A DNA stretch of 64,000 bases from Lepidurus packardi (taxonomy: Eukaryota > Arthropoda > Branchiopoda > Notostraca > Triopsidae): assembly GCA_023053545.1 (NCBI GenBank), contig JAKZAN010000004.1, positions 9,548,001 to 9,612,000 of the forward strand. Direction: 5' to 3'. The notes beneath the pieces are model-generated. The model did not search any database. It was not told the DNA's origin and worked only from the letters and a program-made list of their open reading frames with translations. The first letter of the stretch is position 1, and every line of letters starts with the position of its first letter. This document shows, piece after piece, positions 48,601-59,672 of the stretch. A program made the position numbers and the translations under genes.

Positions 48601-51562
48601 TCATGGAAAAGTTTTCAGTTTAGCATAGCTAATAACGTTTACGTTTTTACTACATTTCGTTCAGAAAAAAGCTCGAACCACTATTAATTAAGCTAAAAAC
48701 CTCTGAACTTGTTCATTCTTTTCCATTTCCCCTCTTGTTTAGGTGGAACTTGTTCCTTGTTTTAAATGTAATGCAATTCGATGCTATGGCGTTGTTTTTC
48801 TCTTTTTTTGCTTAATTGGACTGAAACCCTGTGGCCGAAACCACATGTAAATGGTTCTGTATGTAAGGATTCCACACAAGCCCGGTGGCTTTCGGGAGGC
48901 TGAAAGATATCTCCGTGATCTAAGGTCATGGAATCCCATGTAAGGCGTTATATGATAAATTATTAATTTAAAACCATGTCTTACTATTCCATTTTCATTT
49001 CGTTCTAGTTTTTTTCTCTCTCGATGTGCAGCAAAATCCCATAATTGGCAAAATTGATTGGCACAATTTTCTACCCTCACAATCTTCTAAAGTAAAGTTT
49101 AAAATCTGAGTTTCTAAATTCGAAACACGTAATTGAGTTTTAAGAACTTTTACTTACTGTTGTTGAGGAGATTTCTTGAATTTTGTAATTAAAAATCGGT
49201 TTCTGATAAAGAAATTTGATTTTTTCTTTAAAGAAGATATTTTGGGGAATATTACTGAAAGACATTATTGAAACAAAAAAAGCCCGGAGGTGGAGGGAAT
49301 AGATACGACGAGCTGCCTATTGTTTCGCAAAAATGTGAGCTCAGCAGTATTTTGTTGCAACAGTGTCAGAATAGCAAATATGGACCCATCTGTCTGACGT
49401 TGCAAGACTGCCCCAAAGAAATAGAATGCCAGGATCGATCTCATCAGCCCGCCTTTTTCACTGACCTTTATCAATCATCCCTGATTCCATGATATAGAGG
49501 TGGTTCGCTTTGTAAGTTACGATTTGTATCCGCACAGAAGCTAAACAGCTCCCTAATGTAATTGGAGACACATTCATCAAGAATTCACCTATAAACGCAC
49601 CCTCACATTACCCTTTATCCACAAATGTATAAATGAAGCACGTACCGATACTGCGAGTAAACTTCAATTACAAATCGTGTTTAAGCAAATATTTTTAATT
49701 TATTTTTTAATTCAGTTGCGTGTTTGAAACCATGCACTGAGAACAAAGCAGCGTAGCACTATCAAGGTATCGAAATGTCTGCTCTCTGATGAACCTGCGG
49801 TGACTCCACCGGGCGACAAACTGCCACCGCTACAGTCCGAACGCCAAAAAGAGGCGGGGGTTTACTGTGGATCAGAAGGGAGGAGCTTTTGTTGTCCGGT
49901 ACGGGATTTTCAAAGGCTGTGCTACGCATTATTGCTACAAATCCGACGGCGCGTCCTTTTTTTTAAGGACTTCAAGCTGGAATTAAAAACTTGCTTGCTG
50001 ACAACGAAGAAGAGAAAAATTCGACAGTTAGACAGATTCCCTGGTAAATGAGATATGAGATTTCTGGGGCACAACCTGCCTCACTGGCCGATTCCCAACA
50101 ATTTGGGTGTGAGTATTGTGTGCATGTTTGTCGACTACGTCACGATTTGAGACACATCGCGTGCGAAACTGGGAAGACATCAATACATATCTTATTTTTG
50201 GCGACATTTGACTTCGACGCACGCCAATCTATCGTTATCTTCCGGACTTCTTTGACTACGCAGCTCTTTAGGGTGGTTATTTTCGTCTAGTTTGATATGG
50301 GTACTTGACCAAAGGGGCGTAACCCTTCTTAAAGGCCTTCCGGTGGCAGCGATCCAGTATCCGGGGGGCTTACACAATCACTTCGTGGGCCATTGTGTCA
50401 ACCTTTGCCTGACAACAATAGGTATAGCGGATCAAGGGATAGAACTATAGAGAACTTGGCAAGAGATTCCAGAGGGTGAAAGAGAGAGGGAGAGAGAAAG
50501 ATAGACTGCAGCTCGACTGATGATCGTTGTGGTTTAGTTCGGGGATTTCAGCGGCCATGTCAACAGTAAACTGCCAGCAATAATGAGGTACTTGACGCCC
50601 TTGGCGGAAAAATACTACAAAAAGATTGCTTGGTTGAACATAATGAGTGTATGGGATACCCTACTTACAAAGGTTACGCCGTTCTCCACGTGTAAACACA
50701 TGAGTTCCCATTCATGCGAGCTATAAATTGAACAACAGCACACACCGACCCTTAATTAAAGGGGCTCCTCATAGCAGACAACCCTAACCTCTTCCATAGA
50801 ATAATACGTCTTAAGAATTACTACACACAATAAAATAACTACAGTTGTAGTTTCGTGAACGAAGGTAACATAGGAAACCAACCGGCGTTTCTCCAGGCCA
50901 GCTTACGCCATCGTTATACGGCCTTTCTGCCGTATTTCGAGGGGAGATGAAGGGAATCGAATAGAACATTGTTTGTTGAGCTACTGCAAACGTTGAATGA
51001 CAATCCGGTGCAACGGTACAAGTCCGGCAAAAGCCAACCAGATCCTTTTACGTCAATACATCACTTGGATCTATTCTGTAGTTTTCGAAAGCACGTGCTT
51101 TTATTGGTATATCTCCCTTCTAATTACGAACTTCTAATTAAAGCTCTTCAACTGACTTTTATGCACAACTATGGATTTCCCTTAATTACAACTATATTTA
51201 GTTACTTTAATTTAATTTGTGATATTTTATAATGGCAAGAAAAAAAACACGAGAAGGAAACTTTGTAATTAAGCTACGCCATAATTATAAATATCTCAAG
51301 CGTAATAAGGTAATCGCAGGTACATTCCGCAAGATAATCAAGTAAACTTTAGGAGTGTGTGTGAAAAAAAAAACGTGTTAGACGCAAAATTAGGTGGCCA
51401 ACCATGTAATGACGATCATTGGAAGTGGAAGTACATAAACACAGACACACCATGGTTAAAGACTTGGCGTAACACCATTCGCAATGTAAGGTTGGATTTT
51501 GGAAAGATACCACCTAAAATGTTGACAACTCATTGCGAAAAACACGACATTTTGCGCACACA
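45650..51562. other. 5.9-kb gene-poor region upstream of the octopamine receptor
   Basis: No gene recognised. It presumably contains the receptor 5' UTR exons and control region. Simple repeats are present: a CAT tract at about 46587-46610, GA-rich runs at about 47460-47495 and 50475-50505, and a poly-T/AT block at 48310-48350. Frames up to 98 codons show no domain. Confidence 0.45.
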
Positions 51563-52336
51563 CTATTTTCTTCCACCGCGTTTTGCTTTGGCGGGAACGA
51601 CCACTACTGGTGTATCATCAGGCTTTTTACGCTTGGGAAGGGGCTGCTTCATATATATACAAGAAAAAGCGGAACAAATTAGAAACTAAGATTTTTTTTA
51701 GATAGATTTCTTACCTTGGGCATTTCTTCTTCCTCCATTTCCTCTTCCTCTTCTAAGCCATCGTCTTCTAAGTATCTGTAGCTAACGCCATGAGTGCCAA
51801 CTAGATGGACCGGGCCCGTTCCTTTGACCAATCGAAGCGTGACTTTGTCGTGAAAAACCAAATCTAAATGCCTCTGGTGTTCTTTCCCTTTTTGCATAAC
51901 GGCAATGTACGCTTTGACCGGTACATCCATGTATCCTTCTGTCTCCGCTTCAATAACCACCTCGTCATTATCGGGAGCGTCTAAGCTTAAAATAGCCTAT
52001 AAAAACATCACATTTTTACCGGTTTCGGTTACTTAAGATAATATATTTTAGAAATTATACCTGCTTTATTATTAAACTATGACGGGGAATCTGCAAAACT
52101 TCTCCATCGTCTCCAGATTCTTCTTTGGATGGGGTCCATATGTACTCTTTGGTCTTGGATGAATTCAACTCCACGCCTGAAACGTGAAAACAAAAGTAAA
52201 ATGCAGTGAATGAAATGGCAGATGTCAAACAAAAACGCCGGGTAAAAGTTTCGCACACATTAGAAGAGAGGCTGACAGGTTGACTTTTTATTTACTATTA
52301 GAATAGCTTACCCCAGAAAAACTCGTCTTCAACCAT
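51563..52336 (-). CDS. Nucleoplasmin-like histone chaperone
   Basis: Nuclear chaperone of core histones; the family core forms pentamers. Exons 52336-52312, 52176-52061, 51996-51715 and 51646-51563 give 168 residues. The core domain starts FFWGVELNSSKTKEYIW and continues HSLIIKQAILSLDAP, VPVKAYIAVMQKG and VTLRLVKGTGPVHLVGTHG, the classic nucleoplasmin pattern (compare insect NLP). A Glu/Asp tract follows (LEEEEEMEEEEMPK), the usual histone-binding acidic tract. The tail is basic (PKRKKPD, KAKRGGRK) and suits a nuclear localisation signal. The last acceptor is a GAAGCAG pair, so one Gln may be included or skipped. Confidence 0.93.
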
Positions 52337-53019
52337 GGTAACAAATAACTTATCGTAAAACCACGTGTAAAATTTTCCGGTAAAGTGTGTTCAGGTCCAC
52401 CACCAGCCGCTGATCAACCCTGAAGAAGGAAACACGAAAAGGAGATGATCGGAATAAAAGAGATTTTGTACTCTATCGAACCCTAGCGTCAAGAAAAACT
52501 ACTTTTAAAATAGTGGAAAAATATCTAAAACTAGTAAGTGGTAAAATCAATTAGAATCTTATCAGGTGATAAATAAGAATTAAAGCTAAATTATCAGATT
52601 AGCACGAAATCGGCGAAAGTTCTAAAATTAATAAATTAATATTACATTCAATTACCGCAGCAGGCGCTGCTAGCAAATTCCAATCTATCCCTTGTATTTA
52701 TGGTCTACGTCAGTAGCCTGGAGCTACCCTATGTGAATCGCGGCCATTTGCAAAGGCTGGGTGAACAAGGGAGTTTATTTTCCTGTGTGTTTTTTGTGTT
52801 AGGCTATGTATTTGGCTGCAAATTGGGTAGTCGAATAATCAAACTTTGAAATGGCGTAACTCAAAAAATCTTAAAATCAACAAGCTACAATGAGTGGTGC
52901 GTATGGGATTGACGCGTAAGTTCTCAAATCAAAAACGCTTAGCTTCGCTTCCTTCTATAGGCTACATGGGTGCTTGATTAAAACCAAAAGCAAAATATAC
53001 GCCATCATTACTCTCAACG
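52337..53019. promoter_or_regulatory. Shared 5' region between nucleoplasmin and frizzled
   Basis: 683 bp between divergent start codons, so it contains both 5' UTRs and probably both core promoters. No TATA box or other element that I can defend. Confidence 0.45.
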
Positions 53020-55445
53020 ATGAGGCTCGTTTTGTACAGCGCCCACAGGTCGTGCCGTGGTTTCCAGACATGGCCGGACATTGCTATAATTGGACTTTTG
53101 ATCGTTATCGTCCACGGTTTCGGTGCTCACGTAGTCAACACTACAGTCTCGGATCGGGATAGTTTACCCCACCATGGCCGCTGTGAGCCCATCACCATCC
53201 CTTTATGCAAAGACATTCAGTACAATGAGACCATCATGCCCAACTTGCTGCATCATCAGAAGCAAGAAGACGCGGGATTAGAAGTCCACCAATTCTTCCC
53301 TTTGGTCAAAGTCAAGTGCAGTCCGGACCTCCAGTTCTTCCTATGCTCCATGTATGCGCCCGTTTGCACCATCTTGGACCGAGCCATTCCGCCCTGTCGT
53401 TCCTTATGCCTTTCTGCTCGGAACGGCTGCGAAGGCCTTATGAACAAGTTTGGTTTCCAATGGCCGGAGAGCCTCGAATGCTCCAAGTTTCCCGACCCGG
53501 GGACCGACATCTGTGTGGGCGAAAATAGCACGGCCAACATGGACCATCATGCCGCAGTAGGGGGGCGGGGCAGTGCCAATACGCATCGTATTTCGAACCC
53601 GACCAACGTCGGCCACTATCCTCAATTTAACCCCACATTTGGCGGGACGACATCCTTCCAACGACCCTTCACTAACTTCAGCTTAGCTAGAGAACTGGGC
53701 TTCGTTTGTCCCGCCCAGTTTCGCGTACCCAAAGGTTTGGATTACACTCTTAAGGTGGGTGATAAAACGGTACCCGATTGTGGAGCCCCGTGTCATGGGA
53801 TGTTTTTCACGGAAAGCGAAAGAAGGTTCGCGCGATTGTGGGTCGGAATTTGGTCCGTGGTGTGTATGGCATCTTGTTTGTTCACTGTCCTGTCCTTTTT
53901 GGTGGACATGAACCGGTTCCGGTACCCAGAGCGACCCATTATTTTCCTGTCAGGCTGCTATTTCATGGTAGCTTTAGTCTATGTGGTGGGCTTCTCCATG
54001 GGCGACAAAGTAGCTTGCAACGCTCCTTTTGACCCGCCTCCGGATTACCCAGCTGTCAAAAATGAAATGGTCTCCACCATTACTCAGGTACCTTGGGAGA
54101 TAAATTTATGTTTCTTGTGTTTATTAATCGTTCTTTTTGTCCTTTTCCTTATAGGGCACCAAGCGGGAGACGTGTACGATACTTTTCATGGCGCTTTATT
54201 ACTTCAGCATGGCTTCCAGTTTGTGGTGGGTGGTATTGACTCTGACGTGGTTCTTGGCAGCAGGACTCAAGTGGGGTCATGAACCTATTGAAGCCAAATC
54301 GCATTATTTCCATTTGTTGGCATGGGCCTTGCCCGCTGCACTAACTATAGCCATTTTGGCAATGGGCAAAGTTGAAGGTATATCGAAAAAAAAATTCTTC
54401 CTTCTTTTATTACTAAATTAAACACTTACCTCACAGTTTATGGTTTTTATTTGTAGAGGTGTTTCAAATGTATATTGGAAGTTTGAAGATACGTTTAAAA
54501 GCTTGAATTCAGAAATAGGTTAAAGTAACGGAAATGATTATTTTTTTTTGTTTTCTTGAAATAAAAAATGGAAATGATTTTTTTTTTTTATTGACATGAA
54601 AAAACGGAAAGGAGTGGTTTAGTTCTTCTACATGGAAAACGATGTCTGAAGGGTGTCATACTTTGAATTTTGTTATTTTTTCCTTTTGGAATATTGTAAG
54701 ATTGCGTTTATTAATTCGTTAAATCTTTCGGATTTTTTACAGGTGACGTCTTGAGTGGCGTTTGCTTTGTTGGATTGTGGGACATGCAAGCCTTGCGAGG
54801 ATTTGTATTGGCTCCCTTGGCTCTTTTCCTACTCCTGGGGACGTTTTTCTTGTTGGCCGGATTTATCTCGCTTTTCAGGATCCGCACCATCATGAAATCC
54901 GACGGTACTAAGACCGACAAACTCGAGAAACTGATGATCCGCATTGGAGTGTTCTCCGTTTTATATACTGTGCCAGCCATAGTGGTATTAGCGTGTCTAT
55001 TTTATGAACAGGTTGGTACACTACTAACTATTAACTCGTTTTCATCTCAGGGAATTTATCTTTATTTAAAAAAAATAACAATTTAACATTGATTTAACAT
55101 TTAACATTGATTTAACAATTTAACATTGTTTTTTTGTTTTTTTTACAGGCATATTTTGATTCCTGGATGGTGCGTTGGCAAGAAGACCGTTGCAGAGATG
55201 ATCAGTGGAAGAAATACGCAATCCCGTGTCCTTTAGCCGTGTGGGCGTCAAGAGGGGCAACAGGTGGCGCTACAGCTCCTTCGACCGGGCCCAAACCTGA
55301 CTTTGCGTTATTTATGCTGAAGTACCTGACGGCTTTGATCGTGGGGATCACCTCGGGAGTGTGGGTGTGGTCCAGCAAGACGCTACTTACATGGAAGAAC
55401 TTTTATCGGCGTCTTTGCGGGTTGAGTCAACCAGTGCCTGTTTGA
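53020..55445 (+). CDS. fz: Frizzled Wnt receptor
   Basis: Seven-pass Wnt receptor for canonical and planar polarity signalling. Exons 53020-54087, 54155-54377, 54743-55011 and 55149-55445 give 618 residues. A hydrophobic signal (about residues 19-35, [16 protein letters not shown]) precedes the Cys-rich domain, about residues 50-165: [33 protein letters not shown] and [19 protein letters not shown] Gly/Asn-rich linker leads to seven membrane segments, with [16 protein letters not shown] and [19 protein letters not shown]. The cytoplasmic tail has KTLLTW, the KTxxxW motif that engages Dishevelled, and ends QPVPV, which could be a weak PDZ-type end. The CRD and tail resemble the Fz1/2/7 and Drosophila fz group; the exact subtype is uncertain. 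Confidence 0.96.
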
Positions 55446-56513
55446 ACTCTGTGCCATCACGAGCGCGGTGATGTTATCATTTTTAAGTGGAGATTCTTGT
55501 GTTTTGTTCTGATGTAGATTGTGCATATGTGTAAAAGCTTGAAATCCTGGTCTTGCGACCAGTAAAAATGGCCTTAGGATTTACCAGGGTGAAAAGTTGC
55601 GAAGAAAAAACAAAAACTCAAAAAGGGCAATGCGAAATATTTGCAAGGCATTTACGCTGTTACTTTTTTGTTGGAAACACAGCTACTTGAATTGTGTACG
55701 GGTTTTTATTGTTTCGATTATGTTGCAAGGGTGATCGCTCGAAAAGAAATGACGGCTAAAAGGTCATCTCGACATGTTTTAAGATACATGTATTGCGATA
55801 CAGGTGAAATATTCCGACAGGCAACTAATTAAGACGATTAATTAAGGAAGGCCTGGATGCGGATATTTTTATCCGCTGTCGTAATATCTTTGGCAAGCGT
55901 TAAAAATAAGCAACTGCGAGCTTGTGTTCGTTTTTTTACCTCAAAATTGCTTGCCATCCAAATATTCCGGACTTTTTAAGTGTACATAGTGGTAGTTACT
56001 TCGTAGTTTTACAAAAATGATTTGTGTAAGTTGAAACCTTTTTATTTTGCATTCGTTGTGTTCAGGCTCTTTACCGCTGACAGTAACACAAACTGCCCCA
56101 GCTATCTTATTTGTGCTTCTTGCGTTTAAACAAAAAAATCAATCAATATGAATACATGATAAGGTATGTTTTGATCTTGTTTTGTGTAACGGTTTTAATT
56201 AGACTAAGTCGTACTTCCACTTATATTAAATCAAGTTTTATTCTAAAATGTCTTCTCATATTTCTACAAGAAATGTGAGAAGAAATTTTATACTTGTATC
56301 ATACTTGTAATATATTATTATGTATCAGTTCTAACGAATTCCAGTTAAATAGAAATTAGGTGGCGCCACATTCTTGTAAGGAGCATGCTCAATTCATGCC
56401 TGCTTCTGAATCATTGATATCAAATTTCGTCTTTTTACTTGTGTTGTATCTGATCTTCTTTTGTAGTTGAATTTGTGGACTTAATTAAGCGAAATAAGCT
56501 CATTTAACCGACT
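55446..56513. other. Intergenic, frizzled to CIAPIN1
   Basis: 1.07 kb, AT-rich, on the 3' side of frizzled and the 5' side of CIAPIN1. One 63-codon frame (55641) has no recognisable content. Probably the frizzled 3' UTR plus the CIAPIN1 promoter. Confidence 0.45.
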
Positions 56514-57759
56514 ATGGACGATTATACATTCATCGGCTTAGAGCCCACTACAGTATCCCAGACGGTTTTAGTGATCTGGAGTGCAGGAAGCGATGAAGCA
56601 GGCTTGCGAAATTTGGTCTCTTTCCTCAAGCATTATGGATGCACTACAGTGGTCGAAAACAACGAACGGCTTTTGCTGTGTAAGTTATATTTGCACTGTC
56701 CCATGTTAATACAGAAAATATCTGACGCCAAGTAAGCTAAGTGGAACTAGCGGCAAAAAAAGTCCCGGTTAGTCTTTTTGTCCACGGAATATAATGATAC
56801 TTCACTTGTGATAAAGTGTGATAGATTTTTTTTATTTTTTCCTTGCAACGTGTTTACGTATATATTTATTTCGTTGTAGCTGATCATCCGGCATCATCTT
56901 TCGACGTGGTAGTTTCCGGTGCCATTCCGCCTTATTCCCTTGTCCATACTCCAGAATTATTGTCAGAAATCCTGCGCCTTTGCAAACCAAATGGAAAGCT
57001 AGTTATGCGGCAATTAGTTCACGATTCCAGCAAATTGACGAACGGGCTAACGCTCGCAGGCTTTGTCCAGGTCTCGGAAACTAAAGATGTTCTGGTATCC
57101 AACGGAACAGAAGCCAATAGTGATGCGAAACATTTAGTCGAGTTCACTTGCCGCAAACCCAATTACGAAGTATAAAAATACAGAAACATTTGAAAAAATG
57201 CAGAATTTGTTTGGAAAATTACTCAAAAATATTTTTTTCCAGGTTGGATCATCTAAAAAGCTGTCGTTCGCATCAAACGTTGGTTCGAGCCTCCCAGTGT
57301 CATCCGTTTGGACCTTAAACTCCACAGTAGATGATGACGTCGAATTAATGGACTCCGACCTATTATTAGATGAAGAAGACTTGCTTAAACCAACATCCGA
57401 GTCCCTAAAAGGTAACATTTTGCTTTGTCTGTGGTTAACGTTATAGCTGATTTTAATTATTTAGTTTGTGGTACCACGGGAAAACGCAAGGCCTGTAAGG
57501 ACTGCTCTTGTGGTCTGGCAGAAGAATTAGATTCGGAAAACAAGGGAAAGGTGTCCGCAACCCAAAAATCTGCTACGTCAGCTTGCGGAAGCGTAATTTT
57601 ATAAAAATCCTCTTTAGTTTATGTTATTAATTTACTGAATTTTAGTGTTACTTGGGCGATGCATTTCGCTGTGCCAGTTGTCCTTATTTGGGAATGCCCG
57701 CGTTTAAACCTGGCGAAAAGATTCAACTTAGTGACAGACAGTTAAATCCTGACGTGTAG
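56514..57759 (+). CDS. CIAPIN1: Anamorsin (CIAPIN1/Dre2), cytosolic Fe-S assembly factor
   Basis: Electron-transfer partner of NDOR1 in cytosolic iron-sulphur protein assembly. Exons 56514-56679, 56880-57169, 57243-57411, 57465-57592 and 57646-57759 give 288 residues (human 312). The N-terminal half is a methyltransferase-like fold ([36 protein letters not shown]). The linker has [10 protein letters not shown]. The [2Fe-2S] site is [17 protein letters not shown] (C-x8-C-x2-C-x-C). The C-terminal twin CX2C site is CGSC ... CASC in [20 protein letters not shown]. All eight cluster cysteines are present. The stop lies only 107 bp from the end of the convergent MPV17L2-like gene. Confidence 0.97.
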
Positions 57760-57866
57760 TAAATTTTTCTTTTACTTGGGGTAATTCAATAATATAAAAA
57801 AAAATCAAAGGAGGCTGCTCTGTGGTGTAATTACTCATATGCTTTCTCTATGTATTGACAAAAGTG

Positions 57867-58463
57867 TCACGTTTCGTGTTTTATATAAGAAGTGTACACA
57901 TCGTAGCCCAGAGAAATGGTATTGTCATACAAAACCCGAAAACGCGTTGGCAGTAGGTAAAAATTTATTATTTGAGCAGGTGGCCACACGATCCATTCTG
58001 CTGCGTAGAGTTTCCATGCCTTGTGCTTCATTTCGTCCCAGACTTCAGAGGGCGGGGTCTTTTCCAGCACGCCCAGTGTGCCAAAGAAGACAGCGATGAG
58101 AAACGGCGAAAAGGCAATTTGGTCCACGATGAGTTTCTTCGCTACAATACTTAACGTTCTACCGGGCAAGGTTTTGTCCAGGTACAAGTACCAGTAGTGG
58201 CACACAACACCGATAACGGTTCCCGTAGCACACATATTTCTTGTCCGGAGTTTGTCCCATATAAGAGGCTTGTCACTGGTATTGGTCATGATCTCATATT
58301 GCTGTTGAAGCACATCGCCCACGCCGGAAAGACTGGTGGAAATTGTCACATTGGTGATTAATAAGTATTTACTGCTGAAGGCAGTTTTGGTGGTTTGTTT
58401 GAAATGATGGACAAAAGGCGTCCAGCACATCTTGGCCAAGTTGAAAACGGTGTTCGTCTGCAT
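57867..58463 (-). CDS. MPV17/PMP22-family protein, MPV17L2-like
   Basis: Small multi-pass membrane protein; the MPV17L2 branch is mitochondrial and linked to mitoribosome assembly. A single uninterrupted exon gives 198 residues from the ATG at 58463 (MQTNTVFNLAKMCW). The frame also continues upstream without an ATG. Family marks: LLITNVTISTSLSGVGDVLQQ, HYWYLYLDKTLPGR, VDQIAFSPF and the signature WIVWPPAQIINFYLLPTRFR, ending YDVYTSYIKHE. The ending and the HYWYLYLD segment match MPV17L2 more than MPV17 or PXMP2. Lacking introns is notable here, because its neighbours have five to ten. Confidence 0.9.
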   Translation of the reverse strand: MQTNTVFNLAKMCWTPFVHHFKQTTKTAFSSKYLLITNVTISTSLSGVGDVLQQQYEIMTNTSDKPLIWDKLRTRNMCATGTVIGVVCHYWYLYLDKTLPGRTLSIVAKKLIVDQIAFSPFLIAVFFGTLGVLEKTPPSEVWDEMKHKAWKLYAAEWIVWPPAQIINFYLLPTRFRVLYDNTISLGYDVYTSYIKHET

Positions 58464-59672
58464 CTTAACCGCTTCTAGAAAGTTCAAGTTTTCAGTATTA
58501 GAATTGGATTAGTGTGTTTGGAATATCAAAACGGATACTGTATTCAAATAGAATGTTTAATTGTGAGAAAGCAAGCACGAGACATTTAGGTTTACTTACG
58601 CAATTTACAAAAGATTCAGAATTACATAAATTTTGTTTACGTTCCAAACAAACGAGGATCAAACCCAAAGAGGCCTCTGGCGGGCTGCACTGAACTAAAC
58701 ATACTTGTTAAAGATGTATTTCGAAAGTGTAATTAGTGGATTATTGCACTCGGAATTTTGTACGCAATACTAGTGATTTGGATGAAAACATTGCTTGATT
58801 ATATATTGTCTTCGAAGTAGAGTTGGAGTTTCTGAAGAACAAATAAAAGCGTTGCGAATCGAATAATATCAATTGTGTATTGTCGCGCTTGGCCTTTTCT
58901 AAATGCTTTATTTCCTTTACTGTCCAAAACTGGACTCCCTTTTCTTTACATTTCCTTCTCTTTTTATACCACTTGGCGACCTTTCTTATTAGCGAATATG
59001 CTTCTTTAAACGGGTCCTTCATTAACCCGGCCTTGCCCTTCGCCATGAATCCGCCACCCACTCCCAAAACGTGCAAAGTAACCAAAGCCAGCGTCTTTTA
59101 CCACCCTTAATTAGCCTCGGCCTGTCGCCCTCTCCGCAATCACCTTGCCATACCACATCGAGTCCTCAAAGACGACGCTTTGAGGAAAGCAGACAAGGAA
59201 CCTGGGGAGCAACAAGGTTCAAAACGGGTACGCAATGCCACAGTATAATATCAAAGCGTATTACGAAGCCGTTATTTACACCGAAGCTATAAGTGGCTTA
59301 GTGTACTAGTTTAGCAAGACGACCTTGCGCGACCTTGCACGTTTGGAATAATGGCAAGAGAGAAAGAAAAGCAGTGGTTCTTGGCAAAGTATACGGATGC
59401 TGTATTTGCCTTTTCTATCTTCCGCAGTTCGTATCTATTTTCAGTCGTGAGCTTGCTTTCGTGGAAAGTGGTCGCGGGGACCCGCAGTGGTTTCTTGTAC
59501 ATCTTAAGATAAGAAAACTTATCTCAGAGGCTCGCAGGTCAGTTGTTTTGATTATTTACGTTTCGGAATGATGAAACTTGTTGGTAAATAAATTCGCGTT
59601 AATTTTTACTTTTTCATACATTACCTTTCACTTCCAGGTCAAGACGGTTATTGGTTTAACCGCAGAAGAAGA
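58464..59672. other. Divergent intergenic region with an unassigned small frame
   Basis: Between MPV17L2-like (minus) and dipeptidase (plus). A minus-strand frame, 58741-59085 (114 codons), contains a Lys-rich stretch with KWYKKRRKCKEKG. I recognise no domain and cannot tell whether it is coding. The rest is AT-rich, with no RNA gene seen. Confidence 0.35.

Noticed and set aside
51563..52336. ICln (CLNS1A) chloride-channel regulator
   Set aside because: The acidic C-terminal tract looked similar at first, but FFWGVELNSSKTKEYIW and LRLVKGTGPVHLVG are nucleoplasmin core signatures.
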